Below the pieces are notes generated by a model. The model saw only the letters and a list, made by a program, of their open reading frames with translations. It was not told the origin of the DNA and searched no databases. The position numbers were made by a program, and so were the translations under genes. From an uncultured Bacteroides sp. (GTDB lineage: Bacteria > Bacteroidota > Bacteroidia > Bacteroidales > Bacteroidaceae), in NCBI GenBank assembly GCA_947074275.1, contig CAMTPA010000030.1:1-35355 (forward strand): a DNA stretch of 35,355 bases, written 5' to 3'. This document shows positions 26,701 through 33,598 of the stretch, in pieces; position 1 is the stretch's first letter, and each line of letters starts with the position of its first letter.

Positions 26701-27155
26701 TTCGATTCCTCTTCGGGAACCAGCTTGTGTGCATTATCTATCACAAGAATACCTCCTTTGGCTTTCTTGATGTTTTCTTCTAAAAAGTCTGCTTTATCGG
26801 TTTTCTTTGAGAACTCATCGTAGTCGGCAGCATCCACCAGCGTCATTGTGGGTTTCTTCACAATGCCCTGAGCCAAGAATATCTGTTGAATGGCTTTCAC
26901 CAATGAAGTCTTACCCACCCCCGTGTTTCCAGTGATGCACATATTCATTCCGATACGCATCTTCACTCCTGTGACCTGCGCTCTTACAGCAATGCTTTGG
27001 CACACTTTCAGCAGGTCTTGTAGTTGTTCTTTTATCGACTCCATTCCTACCAACTGGCTTAGCGCGTCGTTATTGTGAGCTACTACACCTTCGCCACACC
27101 ATTTGCAGAATAACGCAGTGTCACGGTTGGGTTTATTGCATTTCGGACAATCCAT
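23775..27155 (-). CDS. Zinc-ribbon protein with four tandem CbbX/SpoVK-type AAA+ modules
   Basis: This 1126-residue cytosolic ATPase has a zinc ribbon (Cys3, Cys6, Cys17, Cys20) and four AAA+ modules of the CbbX/SpoVK/EccA type. Walker A motifs lie at 76 (GNTGVGKT), 342, 621 and 904 (GNPGTGKTT). Walker B motifs read ILVIDNAH (136), VLFIDEAY (401), TLLIDEAY (680) and VLFIDEAY (963). Arg-finger RF motifs lie near 195, 461, 745 and 1023. The first module has Asn in place of the catalytic Glu, so it probably binds but does not hydrolyse ATP. A CbbX-like pore loop YVGQT (382) is kept only in module two. Most CbbX relatives have one module. The start overlaps the kinase end by 23 nt, showing coupled translation. 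Confidence 0.93.
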   Translation of the reverse strand: MDCPKCNKPNRDTALFCKWCGEGVVAHNNDALSQLVGMESIKEQLQDLLKVCQSIAVRAQVTGVKMRIGMNMCITGNTGVGKTSLVKAIQQIFLAQGIVKKPTMTLVDAADYDEFSKKTDKADFLEENIKKAKGGILVIDNAHKLVPEEESNDINKLDRLFKYMNGELDSDPIIILVGLRGLKAFMLNNGNIANRFEYHFNLPDFSLDVLNGVCVKMVEAKGLTFSDEARSKLERVLKHEYRSKDKDFGHGHFAKKKAKEIVLNIFQRDPDGVAQMVVEDDIVGTEYRKKTLDEIMQELDQYVGIDGVKEALERIVSKLDMETERTGGKSKRVVTDRFLFLGNPGTGKTTIARIFADIMNALDVLPIGQLVEVVRKDLVAGYVGQTALAVEDAVQRAMGGVLFIDEAYSLVEGENDTFGMEALNTLLTLIENHRGEFLVIAAGYTQNMMDFLSANPGMASRFNETINFSDYKGTELAEIFRRMVKANGMIIDDEAEKHLDNVFHKMYISRNPETFGNAREVRKLYEAALKNQGMRLYPLRGTPQYSPDMLQVITRVDIEGEECLQEKDIDTILAELDEFIGMGSIKKEIRELATKLEMEREMMELDAGHIELTNVHIILTGNPGTGKTTVANKMGEIFKAIGLLPSDRVVVREPKNILSSIVNQTAANMDKACREAMGATLLIDEAYNLAKVDEMGNVDEIGEQAVDALMTNMSNHAGKFVTIIAGYKDRIDRFIEKVNPGLERRFTTRLHIDDYTGDELTEIFLLNVRKLGMTLTDEALHRLRKLANQMVDAKKENFGNAGEIIKVLQQAKSRKANRLSALKKSGETLTKEMFMVFEADDIPYTEPKALNKDDYMKQLDELIGLRNVKENVKRIADYVSVERNRSKAYDKKFEGLRDHYIFVGNPGTGKTTVARIMADVLYALDVLPTNKLVETKRDELVGTAQGHSARCTREVFQRAMGGVLFIDEAYALKQYDGDMFGQEATDTLLALAENNRGKIVCIVAGYHNEMRRWIQSNSGLKSRFNKTIEFEDYNGDDMAEIFYLKAKKSQLELTPEADGAMRQYFNQLYQNRKADFANAREVNQYFDHVKSRQSTRLTKRMNEPDFKNDEFKLLILDDMAPDTATL

Positions 27156-30100
27156 TATTTTTTTTCAATTGAAATTTCACTTGTTTCTTGGTTGTATAGT
27201 TTTCGTATACCCCCGTCATCTCAGTAAAGCTGTTGGTGAACTGGCCTGTATATTGCCCATCCAAATTACCATTGCGCAACACATCGTCAAACACAAAGGT
27301 TTCTTTGCCAAGGTCAACCTCGCCCAGTATTTTTTCTTCCACCATATTCTTAAACTTCACTTTCATCACTCCCTCCAGTTTTCCATCTTTCACACCCTTG
27401 ATTTCGAGCCAAGCTCTATTCTCACCAAACATACCTTGATAAGTGCCCATCACTACTTCGTATTTAGACAAAGTAGGCATTTTTATTTTCGAGAAGTCGA
27501 TGCTATCATTATTAGCCAGCAACACACTTGCCGACCCGCACACGATGAGCAGAGGCATCATACAAAAGTAGAGCATTCTACTACTCTTTTTATATTGAGC
27601 AGTAAGCCCACAGAGGCGATTGGTTATAGTGGATTTGAAAGAGCTTCCTTGAGCAGCCTTATATACAAAGTGAAGAGGTTCAAGATACCTTTCCTCAAAA
27701 CCTGGGTTGAGCAATCCTTTTGCATTTTTATTGTGCAGCGAACGGTCTTTGTAGTAGCACTTGTAAAACACCCACAACGCCCAAGCCACAAATATCACCG
27801 GAATGGCATAGTTCGTAAATCTAAGGATTAGTGCTATAGCAAAGAATACAGCCACGGCCGCAAACGCACCAAGCACAAGGCATTTAAACAGGACATCAAA
27901 CGAATTGCGTATGCGAAGCCAAAGCACAATAGCTCCTACTCCACCCGATACCCAATATACCCACTTTCCTAAATCCACATCGGCAAACTGAGTGTTGAGC
28001 GAAAACATAGTAACAGCCCCTACCACAAGTAGTGCCAATATAGACAATACGATTTTAGACCAACGATTGAAGTTGGCGTGAAAACGCAGTCCCGACAAGC
28101 TTTTTTCTACCTGTTGCGAAGCGATTTGATAATCTTTCACCACATCGAGCGAAGAATCGAGCTTTTCGAGTTGCTCGATGTATTTCACCACATTGCGTTC
28201 GTAGGTGAATTTCTTGGATAAATCTAAATTCGGATTTTCTTGAAAAAGCGTGGTAAGCCAATCGGCCAGATATCCCTCTTTCAACTCTTTCTTTATCTCA
28301 CTCGATGAAATATTTTTCAGTTCATCGAGCGTGTAGACTTCTTTTTTGCTTTTTGGGAAATAGTAGAATGGTTCGAAGCCAAGCCCTTTGATGGCTTTAA
28401 ACACACCGATACGCCAATTGTAGGGGCCATACTTCTTGCTATTGCTGGTCCCATCTATATCCATACAATATTCTATCCATCGAATCTTATCTTCATAAAT
28501 ATCTTTCGACTTGAGATAATAATAAAGTCGTGTGTCTTTGATGCTGCACATCATATCGAGCTGCCCACTTTCGTACGAGTTATCGTCTTTACTCTCTCGG
28601 TAGTTGCTTATCATATTGTTCATATAGTTGCCAATATCCTGAGCGGTAAAGAAATAATTGGGCGCATTGGAGTCGAGTTGCAGTTCATAAGAATTGACCT
28701 TGGGATTAAGATTATAGAGCACGCACCAGGTGTTTTCGCTCGCCTCCTTGATATTGCGTAGCCTGCCTCCCGTCATTGGATCGCGCTTGGTGACCCATTG
28801 TTTGAACGACTCACTGATAAAAGCTCCCCACGTGGCATCATCAGGTGTTTCTACATCGCAAAAACGAATCACATCGTCGATGGTGGCACAATTCACCTCT
28901 TTGTTGCTTTCGCTACGCACCACCCACGGCAAAGTGGGCGAAAGAGCTATGATAAACTGTCGTAGCGCATCGGCATTGTCTCTGCCCGACTTAAACAAAG
29001 GAACCATATTCTTCGCCACTTCGGGTTTTCCGTGCGAGGTGAAGAAGATATATAAGGAGTGGTTGGGGTCGGACAATGCTTTTTCGTAGTGTGCAGCATT
29101 GCGACGAAGCGATAGAGCGATGTCGTTTGAATTGGTCAGCGCATTCCCTTCTACATCGTGATAAGGAATGTTTCCATCGAGCAAATAACAAGCAGCAAGC
29201 AGTCCAGCATCTTTTGCTTTGGGATACTGATTTTCGATAATATCATCTATTTCGATGGCAAGTTCGGGACGTTTGTTGGCCGTGAGCCACTCCGACACTT
29301 TACCCGAATAGAGGTATTTTGTGGCGAGTGATTTGTCATCATACATATAGCGGCCCAGTTCGGCAGGCGAAGCGGCCACCTGATTTTTGCTGCTGTTGAA
29401 GATAATCTTGAATTGCGATGCTTGGTCGTCGACTTTGCGCAAGTCGTATATGTTTTCGCCACGTGCCCAGCGAATAAGTTCGGGCAATCCGGCACGTGTT
29501 TGGGGATTGAGGTCGGTGAGTGCTTTGAGCAGTTGCAAGGTATGGTCGGACACATCGGTAGGATAAGGGATGTTGCCCATACGCTTCATATCGGCAAGTT
29601 GAAACTCGCTGATGTTGTATAGTTCTTTGCCGTCCCACAGGGTGAGCAGCATCATTCCCAGCGAATAGAAATCCGATTTGTAGGAGAGCTGAATCTTACC
29701 CTCTATCATAAAGTAATATTCGGGAGCGGTGTAGATGGCGGTGCGCCATTGCGATTTCACAATGGCTTGCAAATCGGGGCCCGTGTGCAGAGCAATGCCA
29801 AAGTCGGACAGACGAAGGTCTTCGATGCGTTGCCCTTTTTCTTTAAACAAAAAGTTGGCTGGTTTTACATCCCGATGAATGATATGCCGTTGATGCAGAA
29901 AATCGAGTTCGACGGCACATTGCAGAGCGATTTCACCTAACAACTTCTCGTTGCCTTTCAATTCTACCTTGCCCAAGTTGCTACCTTTGCAATACTCTTG
30001 CAGCTCGTAGTCGCGGGCGATGTTATCTGCTGGGTCGTGCCATTTTCCATAGGCATAGGTAGCTACCAGCAGTCCTGCCCCCGAAGCTTGACAAATGGGA

Positions 30101-30471
30101 TTCATCACCTCGATGGGTGGCAAGTTGTATTGCGGGAAATAGAGTTTCAGCACAAATTGTTTACCATCGCTTTCTACCAAAAGAATCTGCGCTTCGCCCG
30201 ATGTATCGCACAAAACATCAATCAGTTTATATGTCACTCCATCTATGGTGTACTCTTGTTTTTGAGTGCGTACAGGTTCGGACACGTTTTTTTCTTGTTG
30301 CGTGGCATTCCCGGGTCGAAGCGTTTTATCACCTCCCGGACGCATTGTTTTGTCACCACTGGGGCGCAGCGTTTTGTCTGTCGCAGCAGGCCGAAGAGTT
30401 TTGTCTCCTTCGGGGCGCAATGTTTTATCCTCTGCCGCTGGTCGAAGCGTTTTTTCTATATCCTGACTCAT
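27133..30471 (-). CDS. Membrane Ser/Thr protein kinase with N-terminal Thr hexapeptide repeats
   Basis: This 1112-residue Hanks-type kinase starts with six [DE]KT[LM]RP repeats (residues 6-53; Thr 8, 17, 25, 34, 42, 50). The kinase domain (about 78-340) has Lys109 in FVLKLYF, HRDVKPANFLF (Asp201), SDFG (Asp223) and TAPE (Glu251), so it should be active. A long soluble region (about 345-800) of unknown fold comes next, then about five membrane helices (near 806, 837, 862, 888, 967) and a beta-rich C-terminal domain (about 1003-1112: VVMGTYQGMFG, GKLEGVMKVKF, GNLDGQYTGQF) that should be periplasmic if the helix count is right. It is second in the operon and overlaps the AAA gene. Confidence 0.94.
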   Translation of the reverse strand: MSQDIEKTLRPAAEDKTLRPEGDKTLRPAATDKTLRPSGDKTMRPGGDKTLRPGNATQQEKNVSEPVRTQKQEYTIDGVTYKLIDVLCDTSGEAQILLVESDGKQFVLKLYFPQYNLPPIEVMNPICQASGAGLLVATYAYGKWHDPADNIARDYELQEYCKGSNLGKVELKGNEKLLGEIALQCAVELDFLHQRHIIHRDVKPANFLFKEKGQRIEDLRLSDFGIALHTGPDLQAIVKSQWRTAIYTAPEYYFMIEGKIQLSYKSDFYSLGMMLLTLWDGKELYNISEFQLADMKRMGNIPYPTDVSDHTLQLLKALTDLNPQTRAGLPELIRWARGENIYDLRKVDDQASQFKIIFNSSKNQVAASPAELGRYMYDDKSLATKYLYSGKVSEWLTANKRPELAIEIDDIIENQYPKAKDAGLLAACYLLDGNIPYHDVEGNALTNSNDIALSLRRNAAHYEKALSDPNHSLYIFFTSHGKPEVAKNMVPLFKSGRDNADALRQFIIALSPTLPWVVRSESNKEVNCATIDDVIRFCDVETPDDATWGAFISESFKQWVTKRDPMTGGRLRNIKEASENTWCVLYNLNPKVNSYELQLDSNAPNYFFTAQDIGNYMNNMISNYRESKDDNSYESGQLDMMCSIKDTRLYYYLKSKDIYEDKIRWIEYCMDIDGTSNSKKYGPYNWRIGVFKAIKGLGFEPFYYFPKSKKEVYTLDELKNISSSEIKKELKEGYLADWLTTLFQENPNLDLSKKFTYERNVVKYIEQLEKLDSSLDVVKDYQIASQQVEKSLSGLRFHANFNRWSKIVLSILALLVVGAVTMFSLNTQFADVDLGKWVYWVSGGVGAIVLWLRIRNSFDVLFKCLVLGAFAAVAVFFAIALILRFTNYAIPVIFVAWALWVFYKCYYKDRSLHNKNAKGLLNPGFEERYLEPLHFVYKAAQGSSFKSTITNRLCGLTAQYKKSSRMLYFCMMPLLIVCGSASVLLANNDSIDFSKIKMPTLSKYEVVMGTYQGMFGENRAWLEIKGVKDGKLEGVMKVKFKNMVEEKILGEVDLGKETFVFDDVLRNGNLDGQYTGQFTNSFTEMTGVYENYTTKKQVKFQLKKNNGLSEMQ
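30313..30456 (-). repeat. Six hexapeptide repeats [DE]KT[LM]RP at the kinase N-terminus
   Basis: The repeats are EKTLRP, DKTLRP, DKTLRP, DKTLRP, DKTMRP and DKTLRP, separated by 2-3 small residues (AAE, EG, AAT, SG, GG). The codons differ among copies (Thr as ACG, ACA, ACT; Arg as CGA, CGC, CGG, CGT; Pro as CCA, CCC, CCT, CCG). The peptide, not the DNA, is therefore what is kept. Confidence 0.9.
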
Positions 30472-30492
30472 AGTTCCAATTCGATTTTACAG

Positions 30493-31512
30493 TTATTCAT
30501 ATCCCCACGTTTTCTCAAAAACCTCTTTTTCGGCATAATACCATTCGCCACCTTCGTAGGGTTTGCTACATTCGTTGGGTGCGCTGTGACAGCAGCCATA
30601 AGCGTTGCATCTCCAGTATAAAGGCACTTTCACTTTGGTTATCTTGAGTATCTCCATTTTGCGAGCCGAGTGGTAGTCGCGTTGCATCTGTGGGGTCATC
30701 CCAGCATCGGGCACCATCGCCGAAAGAGTAGCTTTCAGTTCATCTATTGTTGCTTTGTATAGCTTCATCGCCTCTTCTTTGCTATCTATGTCGATAGAAA
30801 GTGATATACGAGTTTCTTCTTGTTGGGCGACGGGTTTCGATGGGGTTGGCTTCACCGCTGGTTGTTTCATCGGCTGTGGTTTTACATTCCGATAGGCGGC
30901 AAGCATGTCTCGATATTGCTGCACCAATTGCATATCTTGTTCTGATAGCTGGGCTGCTTGTGGTGGCACCGTCCCCAATTGTTGCGAGGTGCTTTGTGTG
31001 GTCGGTTCATCCAGCAGATAGGCTTCGAGCTGTGCCAGTTTGTCGGCAATCTGGGCTATGCGTTGCACACGCGGATCGTTTTGAGCTGCTTTCAGAGCTT
31101 GCTGTGCCAAGCCATTAAGAGGGGCATTGCATTGTCGGCAGAAGTTTCGGAAGTTGAGCGTGGAGCATTGCGAGCACACGATGCCCGTGCGTGGATTGCC
31201 ACATTCGGGGCAATAAGGGTCGTCGCAATCGAACGATGTTCCACAAAAAGAGCACACCTCACGTTTGAGATTGTTGCCACACTGGGGGCAAAGCTCTTCA
31301 TTGGCTGCCACATCCGCGCCGCATTTAGGGCATCCCGATGTATGCAATCTTTCGCCACATTCGGTGCAAAAGGGGTCTGTTCCATCGTGGGGCATTCCGC
31401 AGTGTGGGCACTTGGCAAGCATCACGCTGTCGGTGGTCACGGCATACGCCGCTTGGGTGGTTTGCGCCACTTGCTCTTTTTGCTGAACGGCAGCTTTCTG
31501 GTTTTCGTTCAT
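30493..31512 (-). CDS. Protein with four zinc ribbons, first gene of the kinase-AAA operon
   Basis: This 339-residue cytosolic protein contains four CxxC...CxxC zinc ribbons of the double-zinc-ribbon type: Cys35/38/49/52, 61/64/75/78, 87/90/101/104 and 113/116/125/128. A helical, Gln/Ala-rich middle (about 135-210), a Lys/Pro-rich linker and an alpha/beta C-terminal part with another Cys cluster (Cys302, 307, 308, 315 in RCNAYGCCHSAPNEC) follow. The function is unknown. Zinc ribbons also occur at the N-termini of the AAA and FHA proteins of the same operon, so the family may form a shared assembly platform. It starts the operon 21 nt before the kinase gene. Confidence 0.85.
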   Translation of the reverse strand: MNENQKAAVQQKEQVAQTTQAAYAVTTDSVMLAKCPHCGMPHDGTDPFCTECGERLHTSGCPKCGADVAANEELCPQCGNNLKREVCSFCGTSFDCDDPYCPECGNPRTGIVCSQCSTLNFRNFCRQCNAPLNGLAQQALKAAQNDPRVQRIAQIADKLAQLEAYLLDEPTTQSTSQQLGTVPPQAAQLSEQDMQLVQQYRDMLAAYRNVKPQPMKQPAVKPTPSKPVAQQEETRISLSIDIDSKEEAMKLYKATIDELKATLSAMVPDAGMTPQMQRDYHSARKMEILKITKVKVPLYWRCNAYGCCHSAPNECSKPYEGGEWYYAEKEVFEKTWGYE

Positions 31513-31563
31513 AGTTTTCAGTTTTTTTCATTGGGTTCGACATTCTCTTGCGAGTGTCAATCA

Positions 31564-31571
31564 CAAAATTA
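31564..31571 (-). promoter_or_regulatory. -7 promoter element of the seven-gene kinase-AAA operon
   Basis: The minus strand reads TAATTTTG, matching TAnnTTTG, 52-59 nt before the ATG at 31512. No good TTTG -33 box is present. It is the only match found upstream of the operon. Confidence 0.55.
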
Positions 31572-31769
31572 ATAAAAACTGTTTATGCAGAGTCATTTTA
31601 TCTAATTTTATTTATCAGATACAAACATCTGTTACCGAATCAGACTGTGCTCTGTCACCGTATTCCGTTACATAGCTCATTGCATTGTGTTTTTATCGTG
31701 AACTTTCGATATAACTATGCTGTTATAATTAGAGGAAAAAGCATTATTTACACTCTAAACCTTAATTAT

Positions 31770-32546
31770 ATGTTTCCAATTATCGGGTCTTTCTTGATAG
31801 GGCTTGTGGGCTTATTGGGAAGTGAAGACAACAACATCGTAGCAGCATCACAGCAAACAAACAATCCGCAGGTAGTAAACTCCGATTTCAACAGTTGGTA
31901 TCAGGACGGCGACGTGTGGTATCCCGATCTCAACCTTACTCCTCAATATTATTTTTGGGATAGTGGCAACAAGGGTGCCGATTCGTTTGGCACACACAAC
32001 CTCACCGTGCCCGAAGAGGAGTTTGTGGTGAGTGGCAAGGCTGCCAAACTGATGTCGAAGGATATATTTGGAATTTTTGCGGCGGGCAGCATCTACACGG
32101 GGCAGTTTTTGAAGCGCAAAGGTATGGGAGCCGAACTGTCGATGGGCATCCCTTTTACGGGCAAGCCCAAAAAGTTTAAGGGTTATTATTGCTACCAGCC
32201 TGGCACCATCGACAAGACCGACGACACACACGGCTACCTGAGCGGTGTGACCGATACTTGCAGCATTTATGCTATACTGACCGATTGGAGCGAACCCTTT
32301 GTGGCAGATACGCACGAAGGTAAGTTTGTGGATGTAAATTCTACTCCGGGCATCATTGCAGTGGCCAAGTTGCAATCGGGCGAAACCAGCCAAAAATATG
32401 TGGAGTTCAGCTTGCCATTTCAGTATCGCAGCAATGCTACCCCTACTTATATACTGATAGTGGGCGCAGCAAGCAAGTATGGCGACTATTTTACAGGAAG
32501 TACCAATTCGGTGCTCTACTTAGATCAATTTGAGTTGATGTATTGA
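31770..32546 (+). CDS. PCMD domain-containing protein
   Basis: This 258-residue protein has a hydrophobic N-terminus (MFPIIGSFLIGLVGLLGSEDN) that may be a signal or anchor, without a lipobox. The rest resembles the PCMD (putative carbohydrate metabolism domain) found in Bacteroidota surface proteins: NSDFNSWYQDGDVWYPDLNL, KAAKLMSKDIFGIFAAGSIYTGQF, GIPFTGKPKKFKGYYCYQPG and a final YFTGSTNSVLYLDQFELMY. It is a jelly-roll-like fold that may bind glycans. The start at 31770 is chosen over an upstream non-ATG start at 31548 because translation from there would not give a leader. It points away from the kinase-AAA operon; no TAnnTTTG promoter is seen in 31572-31769. Confidence 0.8.
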   Translation: MFPIIGSFLIGLVGLLGSEDNNIVAASQQTNNPQVVNSDFNSWYQDGDVWYPDLNLTPQYYFWDSGNKGADSFGTHNLTVPEEEFVVSGKAAKLMSKDIFGIFAAGSIYTGQFLKRKGMGAELSMGIPFTGKPKKFKGYYCYQPGTIDKTDDTHGYLSGVTDTCSIYAILTDWSEPFVADTHEGKFVDVNSTPGIIAVAKLQSGETSQKYVEFSLPFQYRSNATPTYILIVGAASKYGDYFTGSTNSVLYLDQFELMY

Positions 32547-32577
32547 CCTTTTTTAGTTAGAAAACAGATATGTACGA

Positions 32578-32635
32578 AAGCATCACCCACACCGTGCCAA
32601 ATGATTCGGCACGGCGTGGGTGATGCTTGTTTTTT
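32578..32635. terminator. Strong terminator between the PCMD and antitoxin genes
   Basis: Arms of 21 nt at 32578-32598 and 32608-32628 pair with a single mismatch around a 9-nt loop and are followed by GTTTTTTT on the plus strand. It serves the PCMD gene and probably also the toxin-antitoxin transcript arriving from the other side. Confidence 0.92.
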
Positions 32636-32653
32636 TAGAGATAAGTTGCAAAT

Positions 32654-32944
32654 CTATATTTTCACATCAATATAGAGTTTTCCACCCAAGCCACGTTCTA
32701 CTATATCATACAGTGTTTTCAATGTTATATTCCCTCCGTCATTCTCTATTTTCGAGATATACTCTCGTTTCTTATTGACACGTGCAGCCAGTTCAGCTTG
32801 TGTCATATCCATTTTTTCACGTGCCTCGCGAATTTTAAGTCCAATACGAAGAGCATCCAACTCACGTTCCAACTGATCTCTTTTAGAAGAACCTTTTTCG
32901 CCATAATACTGGTCTTTAATTTGGTCTAATGATTTAATATTCAT
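32654..32944 (-). CDS. HigA-like Xre family antitoxin
   Basis: This 96-residue protein has a helix-turn-helix of the Xre/Cro type (IREAREKMDMTQAELAARVNKKREYISKIENDGGNITLKTLYDIVERGLGGKLYIDV). It should bind and neutralise the toxin encoded directly upstream and repress the pair's promoter. The ATG overlaps the toxin TGA (ATGA at 32944-32941). Toxin-first order is characteristic of higBA-type pairs. Confidence 0.9.
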   Translation of the reverse strand: MNIKSLDQIKDQYYGEKGSSKRDQLERELDALRIGLKIREAREKMDMTQAELAARVNKKREYISKIENDGGNITLKTLYDIVERGLGGKLYIDVKI

Positions 32945-33291
32945 CGTTTTCCCTCCTTTTCATTATTATATTCACACATCAATTTTACAGCTTTTTCTAT
33001 TTCGTTCTTTGGTGTTTTTTGTGTTTTTTTCTGAAACCCTGTCAACAACACAACAAGGCGATTTCCATCGAAAAAACAAAAAACACGAAAAATATTATTA
33101 CCAAGTTGAACACGTATTTCAAATAAGCCATTAGTTCCTTCGATATATTTTAAATAAGATGAAGGTATTCTATCTATATGCTCAATAATATCAAGTATCT
33201 TAATTATCTTATCTTGGACTTTTGTAGTTTGCTCTTTAAAAAAGTCTTCAAAATATTGTTTGTAGATTATTACTTCACGAACTTTATCCAT
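32941..33291 (-). CDS. RelE/HigB-like toxin (Gp49 family)
   Basis: This 116-residue toxin is of the RelE/ParE superfamily, Gp49/HigB-like branch: LKYIEGTNGLFEIRVQLGNNIFRVFCFFDGNRLVVLLTGFQKKTQKTPKNEIEKA. The central strand RVQLGNNIFRVFCFF and the LLTGFQKKTQKTP segment are the family's hallmark. Such toxins cleave mRNA at the ribosome. The antitoxin gene follows with a 4-nt overlap. The length is normal and the frame is intact, so the toxin is probably functional. Confidence 0.9.
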   Translation of the reverse strand: MDKVREVIIYKQYFEDFFKEQTTKVQDKIIKILDIIEHIDRIPSSYLKYIEGTNGLFEIRVQLGNNIFRVFCFFDGNRLVVLLTGFQKKTQKTPKNEIEKAVKLMCEYNNEKEGKR

Positions 33292-33295
33292 AGCA

Positions 33296-33323
33296 CAAAG
33301 GTAACTTATAAATTACATCCAAA
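33296..33323 (-). promoter_or_regulatory. Promoter of the toxin-antitoxin pair
   Basis: The minus strand has TACCTTTG (33303-33296), matching TAnnTTTG, only 4 nt before the toxin ATG. A TTTG lies 16 nt upstream (33323-33320), a short spacing. The transcript would start at or near the ATG. Confidence 0.5.
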
Positions 33324-33352
33324 CAAGCCAATCACTCTTTTTGTTTTGCACG

Positions 33353-33425
33353 CTAAAAAAAAGCAAGGCGGAAAACCACGCTCATCAGGATAGGTTTTAT
33401 CCGTGCAGAGCGTGCTTTCCGCCTT
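33353..33425 (-). terminator. Terminator after the smalltalk gene
   Basis: On the minus strand AAGGCGGAAAGCACGCTC pairs with GAGCGTGGTTTTCCGCCTT (one bulge) and is followed by GCTTTTTTTT. It separates the HU-smalltalk unit from the toxin-antitoxin promoter. Confidence 0.88.
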
Positions 33426-33455
33426 TCGCCTTTCAGCGTTCTTTCAAAAAAGGGG

Positions 33456-33557
33456 TTACAGGTTCATCGAACTGGTGCCTACAATGCCGAGCACGGCCGA
33501 TGCAACTGCGATTACCACTTTCAGAATCAAGTCCCACGTAGATTTTTTGAATGCCAT
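33456..33557 (-). CDS. Smalltalk protein (33 residues)
   Basis: The frame encodes a 33-residue peptide beginning MAFKKSTWDLILKVVIAVAS and ending LGIVGTSSMNL, with one membrane helix. This matches the Bacteroidota 'smalltalk' family of tiny membrane proteins, which is usually found between an HU-like gene and an N-acetylmuramoyl-L-alanine amidase gene. Here the HU-like gene is upstream as expected, but a terminator follows and no amidase is present. The function is unknown. Confidence 0.9.
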   Translation of the reverse strand: MAFKKSTWDLILKVVIAVASAVLGIVGTSSMNL

Positions 33558-33598
33558 AGTTTTGTTTGGTTTAGGTTGTTGTAAATACTTAATTGCTG

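Noticed and set aside
23775..27155. AAA protein as EccA of a type VII secretion system or as a rubisco activase
   Set aside because: No WXG100, EccC or rubisco genes are present, and four modules plus a zinc ribbon do not match either architecture.
20992..31512. Kinase/FHA/PP2C cluster as part of a T6SS locus
   Set aside because: No TssB/C, VgrG, Hcp, TssK, ClpV or membrane-complex genes are in the window, and the AAA modules are CbbX-type, not ClpV. The resemblance is limited to the signalling trio.
31548..31769. Extended N-terminus of the PCMD protein
   Set aside because: The frame stays open from a non-ATG codon at 31548, but the extra residues are not signal-like and the region is the divergent promoter of the kinase-AAA operon.
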